A DNA stretch of 21,578 nucleotides from a virus, in IMG/VR virus record IMGVR_UViG_3300042914_002745, positions 1 to 21,578 of that record. One strand, given 5' to 3'. This document shows positions 13,547 through 19,119 of this stretch, one piece after another; within the stretch, counting starts at the first letter, position 1; every line of letters starts with the position of its first letter. The position numbers and the translations under genes were made by a program. The notes beneath the pieces were generated by a model. It saw only the letters and a program-made list of their open reading frames with translations, ran no database searches and had not been told where the DNA came from.

Positions 13547-13821
13547 GTACCGAGACAATCGAAATCGTCCTGCGGTCCGCCCGCGAGTTCGGCTTCCCGA
13601 TCCTCGTCTTGGCCGTGCTGCTGTGGCTCCTCCGCGAGGCCGCTCACGCCATGCACCGGACGGTCGTGATTCCCGTGGTCGACGCTCACTCGACCTTCCT
13701 GCGGCAGACGACCGCCACACTGGAGGGCCTCGGCCGCACCCAAGAGCAGCAGGCCGACACGCTCCGCGAGTTGGCCGCCGGCCAGCGCGAGATTCAGTCG
13801 GCCATCGGGCGGCTCGCGTGA
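13543..13821 (+). CDS. Single-span membrane protein with coiled-coil tail (holin-like candidate)
   Basis: A 92-residue protein begins at GTG 13543, overlapping the preceding stop by 4 nt. A short N-terminal helix (STETIEIVLRSAREFG) precedes a strong span at about 17-32 (FPILVLAVLLWLLREA); the rest is a long polar helix with heptad-like spacing (HSTFLRQTTATLEGLGRTQE, QQADTLRELAAGQREI). One span plus coiled coil occurs in several small phage holins and in unrelated accessory membrane proteins, so the holin idea is only a candidate. It ends the cassette; the next 118 nt hold a T-run, copy 3 of the late-region element and the capsid ribosome site. Confidence 0.7.
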   Translation: MSTETIEIVLRSAREFGFPILVLAVLLWLLREAAHAMHRTVVIPVVDAHSTFLRQTTATLEGLGRTQEQQADTLRELAAGQREIQSAIGRLA

Positions 13822-13825
13822 CCGG

Positions 13826-13848
13826 TCGGCCGCGGTGAGATTTTTTCC
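13826..13848 (+). terminator. Weak possible terminator after cassette
   Basis: Short arms ACCG (13820s) and CGGT flank GC-rich bases and are followed four bases later by a run of six T ending about 13847. The stem is only 4 bp, so intrinsic termination is doubtful; the T-run just before the third regulatory element is the reason for listing it. Confidence 0.25.
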
Positions 13849-13855
13849 AGACGGC

Positions 13856-13874
13856 CTATAGGGCAAATCGGTGG
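13856..13874 (+). promoter_or_regulatory. Late-region element, copy 3 (19 bp)
   Basis: CTATAGGGCAAATCGGTGG is identical to the copy at 7736-7754. It lies in the 118-nt gap before the major capsid gene, 65 nt upstream of its ATG, so spacing to the start codon is not fixed. This argues for a DNA-level signal (promoter or activator site) rather than a ribosome-linked one. Confidence 0.7.
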
Positions 13875-13939
13875 TGCCTTCATAGGTTGCCGTTCGCGAG
13901 ATCGAAATCGACCACGCATCAACTCCAACCGAGGTAACC

Positions 13940-15163
13940 ATGCCCAGCCCGAAGCTCCGCATCCTGACCGACGAGAGTGTCGCGGTCGAGAACGAGATCC
14001 ACGCCCTCCGCGCGCTCGAGCCGAAGGACGACGCCGACCGCGAGAGCATCGAAGGCCGTCTGGCCGCCGCCCAGGAGCGGGCCGCCAAGATCGCCGCCGA
14101 GGCCAAGCGCGAGGGTGACCTCGACGCCGCGATCGCGTCGATGCAGGCGGTCCGCAGCTCCGACAAGTCCCGCGAGGACGTCGAGAAGCAGTTCCGCAAG
14201 GACGAGGAGTCCGAGACCCAGCCCGACATCCGGGCCGGCGTGCGGGCTTTCCGCTCCGTGAAGGTCGCCGAGGCCGTCGGCCGCCACCTGTGCGGGCTGG
14301 CCGGCCTCAGCAAGCGGGCCATGGGCGAGACGGTGGACGGCTACGGCGACGACTACGTCGTGACCGAGCTCTACTCCGCGATCGTCAACCGGCTCCAGTA
14401 CCAGTCGGTGGCGATGCAGCTCGCCTCGATCTTCCGGCCCCGCGGCCAGAAGCTGACCCTGCCCAAGAGCGGCGACGTCACGTTCGGCTTCGCGGCCGAG
14501 AACGTGGCGTTCACCGACCAGGACATCTCGACGAGCGGTGCCGACCTGACCCTCTACGAGGGCGGTGCCTCGGTGCCGGTGTCGCGGGCTCTGCTCGAGG
14601 ATTCGCCGGTCGACGTCGCCGGCCTGGTGGTCGACCGGTTCAGCCACGGGCTCGCCCGGTGGATGGACAACGTGACGTTCGGCGGCAACACGGCCAACCC
14701 GGCGATCACCGGCCTCGCGGCCTCGGTGGGCTCGGGCAACACCGTGACCGTCGCGGCCAACGCCAACACCACGGCCGCCAACCTCGCCGACGTCGTCGGA
14801 CGGGTGGACGAGGCCATCATGGGCACGGGCGCGTGGGTCTGCTCGAAGGCCGGCTACGTCGACCTCATGAAGATCTGGGCGGCCCAGCAGACCACGATGG
14901 TGGTCGGTGGCGGCCGCGTGGTGCCGACGATCTTCGGCGCCCCGGTCTACATCGTGAAGGGCCTGCCCTCCACGACGCTGGCCCTGTTCGGTGACTTCAG
15001 CATGTCGACCGCCATCGGCCTGAAGGACACCGGGCTGGAGATCAACGTGGCCCGCGAGCTGCTCGTCCGCAGCCGCCAGGTTCTCTACGTGGCCTCGACG
15101 CGGCTCGGCGTGAGCAATCACGGAAGCGAGTTCGTCGGTCGCCTCGCCAAGGCCACGACCTGA
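13940..15163 (+). CDS. Major capsid protein, HK97 fold, with N-terminal delta domain
   Basis: A 407-residue capsid precursor with a ribosome site GAGGTAA before ATG 13940. Residues about 12-95 are a charged alpha-helical coiled coil (VENEIHALRALEPKDDADRE, AAAQERAAKIAAEAKREG), the delta/scaffold domain expected to be removed by the prohead protease. The mature part has GYGDDYVVTELYSAIVNRLQ, LPKSGDVTFGFAAENVAFTD, SRALLEDSPVDVAGLVVDRF, AWVCSKAGYVDLMKIW and ALFGDFSMSTAIGLKDTGLE, the landmarks of HK97-type shells (Phage_capsid family). Its own copy of the late-region element lies 65 nt upstream and a strong hairpin follows the stop, consistent with very high expression. The order protease, then capsid, is interrupted here by an eight-gene insertion. 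Confidence 0.95.
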   Translation: MPSPKLRILTDESVAVENEIHALRALEPKDDADRESIEGRLAAAQERAAKIAAEAKREGDLDAAIASMQAVRSSDKSREDVEKQFRKDEESETQPDIRAGVRAFRSVKVAEAVGRHLCGLAGLSKRAMGETVDGYGDDYVVTELYSAIVNRLQYQSVAMQLASIFRPRGQKLTLPKSGDVTFGFAAENVAFTDQDISTSGADLTLYEGGASVPVSRALLEDSPVDVAGLVVDRFSHGLARWMDNVTFGGNTANPAITGLAASVGSGNTVTVAANANTTAANLADVVGRVDEAIMGTGAWVCSKAGYVDLMKIWAAQQTTMVVGGGRVVPTIFGAPVYIVKGLPSTTLALFGDFSMSTAIGLKDTGLEINVARELLVRSRQVLYVASTRLGVSNHGSEFVGRLAKATT

Positions 15164-15178
15164 TCCATTTGACTGATT

Positions 15179-15212
15179 CCGGCGGGGGCCGGCACTTGCC
15201 AGCCCCCGCCGG
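15179..15212 (+). terminator. Strong hairpin after capsid gene, no T-run
   Basis: CCGGCGGGGGC (15179-15189) pairs exactly with GCCCCCGCCGG (15202-15212); inside, GGC and GCC pair around ACTT after one C/A mismatch. The stem-loop lies 16 nt past the capsid stop. No T-run follows, so partial termination (possibly factor-dependent) or protection of the capsid mRNA 3' end is more likely than a full intrinsic stop, as downstream genes have the same orientation. Confidence 0.7.
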
Positions 15213-15239
15213 CTCTGGTCGGTCCTCACGGAGGTCCAC

Positions 15240-15434
15240 GTGGCCGAGCTGGTCCCCGTCCGTCTCACGTCCGAGTTCCGCGGCACTCCGGCCGGGGCCG
15301 TCATCCAGGCGACCCCCGGCCTCGCGGGCTTCCTGACGTCGACCGGCCGGGCCACGCCGGCCCCCGACGTCCCGGCGGCCCGCAGTTCCGATCGGTGCAT
15401 CGAGCAGGCAGTGGTGAGGGGAGCCGGATCGTGA
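15240..15434 (+). CDS. Small head-region protein of unknown function
   Basis: A 64-residue protein starts at GTG 15240 with GGAGG 5 nt upstream. The first half (ELVPVRLTSEFRGTPAGAVI, QATPGLAGFLTSTGRATPAP) resembles small proteins found directly after capsid genes in many HK97-type phages, where a short strand pair and an A..L...G pattern are common, but no function is established to my knowledge. The second half is Ala/Arg-rich. The stop overlaps the connector gene's GTG by 4 nt. Confidence 0.65.
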   Translation: MAELVPVRLTSEFRGTPAGAVIQATPGLAGFLTSTGRATPAPDVPAARSSDRCIEQAVVRGAGS

Positions 15435-15997
15435 TCGTCACACCGCCCGACAACATCGCCGTGATCGTCGCGCCGGTGGTCGAGCCGGTGTCGCTCTCCG
15501 ACGCCAAGGCCCAGATCGGCCTCCTGCCCGAGCAGGACGAGCACAACTTCCTCATCGCCCAGAAGATCTCCGCGGCCCGCCGGCTGATCGAGCAGCGGCT
15601 GGGGATCACGATGGTGGCGACGAAGCTCCGCGGCGTGTGGCGGCAGTGCCCGCGGGTCGTGAGCCTCCCGGCCCCGCCGCTCCTGGTCGATGCCGACCAC
15701 CCGATCACCGTGACCGTCGACGGCGAGGCCGTGCCGGCCGGCGAGCTCGAGGTCGATGCCGACCTCTGCCCGGGCGAGATCACGTTCGTGATGCCGCGGC
15801 CCGGGAAGCTGATCGTCGAGTGGTGGGCCGGGAAGGCCCCGGGCTTCATCCTCTGCCCGATGCTCCAGTCCGCGATCCTCATGTACGTCGACCACGCCTT
15901 CCGCAACCGGGGCGTGCTGGCCGACGACCAGACGGTGATCCTGCCGGTCGGCTTCGACGATCTGCTCGCGGCGTCCTCCTGGTCGGGGAGGTACTGA
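15431..15997 (+). CDS. Head-tail connector, phiE125 gp8 / HK97 gp6-like
   Basis: The 188-residue protein begins at GTG 15431 (4-nt overlap). VEPVSLSDAKAQIGLLPEQD, then FLIAQKISAARRLIEQRLGI gives the typical start of the gp6/phiE125 gp8 connector family, whose alpha-helical core forms the ring under the portal. A beta-rich middle with a repeated D..D pattern (VDADHPITVTVDGEAVPAGE) and a C-terminal helix (QSAILMYVDHAFRNRG) complete the usual layout, and about 190 residues is the normal length. Its place between capsid and head-closure genes agrees. Confidence 0.82.
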   Translation: MIVTPPDNIAVIVAPVVEPVSLSDAKAQIGLLPEQDEHNFLIAQKISAARRLIEQRLGITMVATKLRGVWRQCPRVVSLPAPPLLVDADHPITVTVDGEAVPAGELEVDADLCPGEITFVMPRPGKLIVEWWAGKAPGFILCPMLQSAILMYVDHAFRNRGVLADDQTVILPVGFDDLLAASSWSGRY

Positions 15998-16000
15998 CGC

Positions 16001-16324
16001 ATGATCGCCACCGGCCGCCTCACGCATCGGTTCGAGCTCCAGCGTCCCGTCCAGACCCGGAACGCGTCGGGCGAGAGCATCACGACCTGGACGAAGGTCC
16101 GGCCGTTCCTCGGCTCCTACGACCAGGAGACCTACAGCCAGGCCCAGCGGCGCGGCCAGATCGGCGGCAACCGCCAGGCGACCGTCATCTGCCGGGAGTT
16201 CGAGGGCGTCGACGCGTCGATGCAGCTCGTCTGCCACTCGCGCGGCGGCGACGTGATGAAGATATCCAGCGTGGTCGAGCAGGACGGGGACCTCGTGTTC
16301 ACCGTCGAGGAGGCCGTCGCATGA
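16001..16324 (+). CDS. Head closure / head-tail joining protein (SPP1 gp16-like)
   Basis: The 107-residue product starts MIATGRLTHRFELQRPVQTR, then NASGESITTWTKV, matching the aGrL.hrv.lq.p......Ge...tW pattern of head-tail joining proteins (PF05521 by recall). The remainder (QATVICREFEGVDASMQLVC, MKISSVVEQDGDLVFTVEEA) is beta-rich as expected for this small barrel, which seals the connector after packaging and receives the tail. GGAGGT lies 8 nt upstream of the ATG. Length and position between connector and gp10-like genes fit the family. Confidence 0.85.
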   Translation: MIATGRLTHRFELQRPVQTRNASGESITTWTKVRPFLGSYDQETYSQAQRRGQIGGNRQATVICREFEGVDASMQLVCHSRGGDVMKISSVVEQDGDLVFTVEEAVA

Positions 16325-16839
16325 TCTCGCTCAACTGGGAGGGGATGCAGGGCGAGATCGGGGCGCTCATGGCCCGGTTCCACGAACTGCCGCGGCACAT
16401 CGCTAAGAAGCATCTCATGGCCGCCATGAAGCGGGCCATGCGGGACGGCGTGCCCGTGCTGAAGTCCATCACGCCGGTCGGCAAGACGCGGACGATCAAG
16501 GCCAGCATCGTCCGCGGGCAGATGAAGGAGAACTTCAAGCGGCGGGGCGGTGCCCTGCGGCGTGCCGTCACGACGAAGGCCAAATACATCGGCCGCAACA
16601 AGGACGGCATCGTCTACGGCGTGGTCGGCTACAAGGCCGGATTCGAGAGCCGGAAGGCGATCTGGCTGGAGTTCGGCACGAGCCGCGGCGTGAGCCCGCG
16701 GAACCTGATCGAGCAGTTCCGCGCCCGATACGGCGGCCCGGCCGCCTCTCGGCTGGCCGAGGAAATGTCTCGCGCCCTGGAGAAGGCCGCCAACGAGCTG
16801 GCCTCGGGCATGAACCCCACCCGCAGTTTCGGGAGCTGA
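16321..16839 (+). CDS. HK97 gp10-like tail-completion protein
   Basis: The 172-residue protein starts at an ATG overlapping the upstream stop by 4 nt. A helical N-terminus (HIAKKHLMAAMKRAMRDGVP, VLKSITPVGKT) and a basic middle precede YKAGFESRKAIWLEFGTSRG, then VSPRNLIEQFRARYG. The sequence WLEFGTSRGVSP is the signature of the HK97 gp10 family (PF04883), which acts at the head-proximal end of the tail. Compared with standard members the segment around KENFKRRGGALRR is more basic. The order joining protein, gp10-like, tail terminator is conserved among siphophages. Confidence 0.88.
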   Translation: MISLNWEGMQGEIGALMARFHELPRHIAKKHLMAAMKRAMRDGVPVLKSITPVGKTRTIKASIVRGQMKENFKRRGGALRRAVTTKAKYIGRNKDGIVYGVVGYKAGFESRKAIWLEFGTSRGVSPRNLIEQFRARYGGPAASRLAEEMSRALEKAANELASGMNPTRSFGS

Positions 16840-16841
16840 CC

Positions 16842-17261
16842 GTGGCAGGATCCCCTCACAACTGGCTGAAAGCCGCGATCGAGGCGGCCGCGAGCTGCAC
16901 GGCCTGGCCCGTGGAGATGACCGGCGGCGGTGATCCGCCCTACGTCATCTACGCCCGCGAGCAGACCACGCGCGAGCAGCTGCTCGAGGACACGTTCGAC
17001 GCCACGCCGGAGACCGACCAGATCGAGCCGGTCGCCCGCTACACGGTCGTGGTCTACGCCGACAGCTACGTCCAGGTCTGGCAGATCGCCGGAGCCATCA
17101 CGGCCGCTATCCACAAGTTCGCCGGCACGGCCCACGGCGAGACCATCAAACACTGCCTCGTGCTCGACGAGAGGGACGGCGACGCCGGATACCTCGAGGG
17201 CCGTGAGCAGCCCACGTACACGGTCGAGCTCGCCGTCGAAATCCGTTTTTCCGAGGAGTGA
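16842..17261 (+). CDS. Probable tail terminator protein (DUF3168-like)
   Basis: The 139-residue protein begins at GTG 16842, 2 nt after the preceding stop. Features such as PPYVIYAREQTTREQL, ARYTVVVYADSYVQVWQIAG and AITAAIHKFAG resemble DUF3168-type tail terminators: a short P.YV.y strand, a v.vyadsy strand, then a helix. These hexameric proteins cap the tail tube and connect it to the head. No exact signature is present, so the call relies on pattern plus its canonical place between gp10-like and tail-tube genes. Confidence 0.62.
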   Translation: MAGSPHNWLKAAIEAAASCTAWPVEMTGGGDPPYVIYAREQTTREQLLEDTFDATPETDQIEPVARYTVVVYADSYVQVWQIAGAITAAIHKFAGTAHGETIKHCLVLDERDGDAGYLEGREQPTYTVELAVEIRFSEE

Positions 17262-17264
17262 TCC

Positions 17265-17612
17265 ATGCCACTTTCCACGAAGCCTACGAACGGCCCGTCG
17301 CTGCCTGCGGGCGTGAAGAAGGTCAGCATCAAGGACGTCGAGACGACGGTCACGACCGCGAAGGAGGACGTCACCGACCTCGAAAGCACGGAACGCGAGT
17401 ACGCCGACCCGGTGCTGAAGGAAGGCGGCGGATCGACCGTCGCCACGAAGACGTGCAGCGCGAGCGGCAACCTCAAGGGCACCGAGTTCGAGCCGGACGA
17501 GATCACGGTCACAACGGGCTGGGTCCTGGAGGACTGCGAGTTCACGTATGAGGAGGGCAAGTACGCAACCTGGAGTGCGAACTGGTCCTACTACCCGCCG
17601 CCCGCCCCCTGA
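17265..17612 (+). CDS. Tail-region protein of unknown function (beta-rich)
   Basis: The 115-residue protein starts at ATG 17265 with GAGGAG 6 nt upstream. It is strongly beta and acidic: KKVSIKDVETTVTTAKEDVT, VATKTCSASGNLKGTEFEPD and ITVTTGWVLEDCEFTYEEGK. It ends in YYPPPAP. It lies among tail-tube-type genes and may be a tube or tube-associated subunit, but I do not recognise a family. It and the two next genes are of similar size and beta content, which may reflect related folds; the sequences show no obvious identity. Confidence 0.68.
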   Translation: MPLSTKPTNGPSLPAGVKKVSIKDVETTVTTAKEDVTDLESTEREYADPVLKEGGGSTVATKTCSASGNLKGTEFEPDEITVTTGWVLEDCEFTYEEGKYATWSANWSYYPPPAP

Positions 17613-17637
17613 CGCCAACCCATAGGAGACCGCCGCC

Positions 17638-17997
17638 ATGTCCCTCGTCAGTTCCCAAGGCCAGTCCATCGGCGTCACAGGCGCCACGAAGATCACGATC
17701 AAGAAGTCGCGTGTGACGAAGCCCGGAGACAACCGGCTCGACGCCTCGACGCTCGCGCTCGCCACGGGTGCGTTCCGGGTCTACGAAGCCGGCCTTCCGG
17801 ACAACGGCCCGAACGGGTCCGCCAACGACGGCATCACCACCACGATCGCCGTCGACTTCAAGGGCAGCACGAAGCCGGTCGTCGGGTCCACCATCACCCG
17901 CGGCGGCGTCACCCTGAAGTGCATCGACAGCGAGCTGACGAACGACACCGGCGCGCTGGTGATGGGCACGGCGAACTACACGAGCGACTACACGTGA
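17638..17997 (+). CDS. Tail-region protein of unknown function (beta-rich)
   Basis: The 119-residue protein starts at ATG 17638; AGGAG lies 9 nt upstream in a 25-nt gap. Short strands (IGVTGATKITIKKSRVTKPG, ITTTIAVDFKGSTKPVVGST, RGGVTLKCIDSELTNDTGAL) suggest a small beta-sandwich. There are no helices of note and only one cysteine. The first part resembles presentation of a tube-like subunit, but the main tube candidate is the next gene. Function is unassigned; likely virion protein. Confidence 0.68.
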   Translation: MSLVSSQGQSIGVTGATKITIKKSRVTKPGDNRLDASTLALATGAFRVYEAGLPDNGPNGSANDGITTTIAVDFKGSTKPVVGSTITRGGVTLKCIDSELTNDTGALVMGTANYTSDYT

Positions 17998-18018
17998 TCC
18001 AGGTCGGCGAGCCAATCC

Positions 18019-18411
18019 ATGCCCACGAACAACCCTCCACCGTCCTCCCAGGGGTCGACCGTGTCGTTCAAGGGCGTCCCGATGGGGCGACTGACGAGCT
18101 GGCGCATCGTGGGTGGAAACGCCCGATTCCAAGAGGTAACGAGCCTGGTGTCGCCGGTCATCGGCAGCGGCGGGGAGGCTCGGGTCGTGGCCCAGTGGGA
18201 CTGCACAAGCGTCGACCCGGGCGGCGTGGACATCCAGGTCCGCGACTGCCCGCCGTTCGATGTGGCCGAGCTCGGCGGCCGCGGGACGGTGGTCGTGACG
18301 TTCGCGACGGGCTCGGTCTCGCTCGATGCGTTCCTTGAAACATTCGACGTGAGCGGCAACGTGGGGGAGTTCCTGCGGGGCACGGCACGGTTTCGATTCA
18401 GTGGAGCCTGA
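18019..18411 (+). CDS. Probable major tail (tube) protein
   Basis: The 130-residue product has GSTVSFKGVPMGRLTSWRIV near the N-terminus, then ARFQEVTSLVSPVIGSGG, VVAQWDCTSVDPGGVDIQVR, and a C-terminal SVSLDAFLETFDVSGNVGEF followed by LRGTARFRFSGA. This order of strands, with an fkG...G.ltsw hairpin at the start and a final G.v..f..g.a.Frfsg strand, is what I expect for short siphophage tube proteins. It lies directly upstream of the frameshifted tail chaperone gene, the standard place for the tail tube. No ribosome site of note. I prefer it over the two preceding genes as the tube subunit. Confidence 0.6.
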   Translation: MPTNNPPPSSQGSTVSFKGVPMGRLTSWRIVGGNARFQEVTSLVSPVIGSGGEARVVAQWDCTSVDPGGVDIQVRDCPPFDVAELGGRGTVVVTFATGSVSLDAFLETFDVSGNVGEFLRGTARFRFSGA

Positions 18412-18412
18412 T

Positions 18413-18778
18413 GTGGCAAACGAAGACGACGATCTGCTGATGTGGAAGCCCGAGGTGATCGAGGCCACGATCCCCGGCACGACGAAGACGGTCTACCTCC
18501 GCTACCCGGTCTTCGAGGACTGGCACGCGGTGGCGACCGAACACCAGGCCTACGTCGGCAAGCCGGCCCCGGCATCCCTCGTCGCGAAGACGCTGGTGGC
18601 GTGCGTCGTGAAGAAGAACGGCGAGCCGATGTTCACGCGCGAGAACGTCGGGCCGGTGATGCAGGCCAACCCGAACCACGTGATGTGGCTCTACGGGCAC
18701 ATCCTCCAGACCGTGATGCGGAACGACAACGAGCAGATCAGCGAGGTGGAAAAAAACTCCGTAGCCGGACAGGACTGA
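18413..18778 (+). CDS. Tail assembly chaperone, short form (gpG-like)
   Basis: The 121-residue protein starts at GTG 18413, GGAG lying 6 nt upstream, and 1 nt after the tube gene. An upstream in-frame GTG at 18401 lacks a ribosome site. The sequence (LLMWKPEVIEATIPGTTKTV, DWHAVATEHQAYVGKPAPAS, LVAKTLVACVVKKNGEPMFT) is typical of gpG-like chaperones, which keep the tape measure protein soluble and recruit tube subunits. Near its 3' end the codons GAA AAA AAC include a canonical slippery heptamer, and the zero-frame stop TGA (18776-18778) lies in the loop of a strong hairpin. Most ribosomes should yield this short form. Confidence 0.85.
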   Translation: MANEDDDLLMWKPEVIEATIPGTTKTVYLRYPVFEDWHAVATEHQAYVGKPAPASLVAKTLVACVVKKNGEPMFTRENVGPVMQANPNHVMWLYGHILQTVMRNDNEQISEVEKNSVAGQD

Positions 18779-19116
18779 CCGAGCGGTTCCTGTACCGGCT
18801 GGCGGCTCATCATCGGATCGTCAACGTCGAGCGGCTGAAGTCGCGAATCCCTATCTCCGCCCTGCGGAGGTGGATCGCGGCCTACCGCGTCGAGCCCTTC
18901 GGGGACGAGTGGGGCCGAACGGCCCTCCAGACGCTGCTGATCCTGAAGGCCTTGGGAGCACAGGTCGACCCGCAGTTCCGCGAGATGTTCCTGCCGAGCT
19001 ACGACCCCGACCGGGAGATGACCGAGGACGAGATTCAGGCGGAGTTGATGAAGTGCTCGGGGGCGCGGTTCGTGCCCAAGAGTGAAGCAAAGGACACGCA
19101 GGACACGCTGAGCTAG
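18413..19116 (+). CDS. Tail assembly chaperone, -1 frameshift fusion (gpGT-like)
   Basis: A -1 shift on A AAA AAC (18751-18757) moves translation to the frame that runs from CTC 18757 to TAG 19114-19116. The fusion is about 234 residues: the first 115 shared with the short form, then LRSRTGLTERFLYRLAAHHR, IVNVERLKSRIPISALRRWI, AAYRVEPFGDEWGRTALQTL and an acidic C-terminus. The segment RIPISALRRWIAAYRVEPFG resembles the T-part (DUF4035-like) of lambda gpGT. No separate start with a ribosome site is seen for the T part, supporting expression only as a fusion. The arrangement before the tape measure gene is standard for siphophages; the ratio of the two products is set by shift efficiency. Confidence 0.85.
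18751..18800 (+). promoter_or_regulatory. Programmed -1 frameshift signal (slippery site plus hairpin)
   Basis: The slippery heptamer A AAA AAC occupies 18751-18757 in exactly the needed phase (zero-frame codons AAA AAC). After a 5-nt spacer, AGCCGG and ACAGGA (18763-18774) pair with TCCTGT (18788-18793) and CCGGCT (18795-18800), one bulged A at 18794. The loop holds the zero-frame stop and can add an ACC/GGT pair. Heptamer, spacer and stem match the known stimulatory design. Confidence 0.92.
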
Positions 19117-19119
19117 ACC

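Noticed and set aside
13919-16237. Long minus-strand open frame (772 codons)
   Set aside because: It is antisense to the capsid and connector genes; composition is typical of a shadow and no domain is seen.
18411-18440. ATG 18411 opening a ten-codon frame at the tube/chaperone junction
   Set aside because: It ends at once in TGA and GTG 18413 with a ribosome site gives the conserved chaperone frame.
18442-18756. ORF start for the T frame at 18442
   Set aside because: The frame before the slippery site is an out-of-frame shadow of the chaperone gene; the T part is reached by frameshifting.
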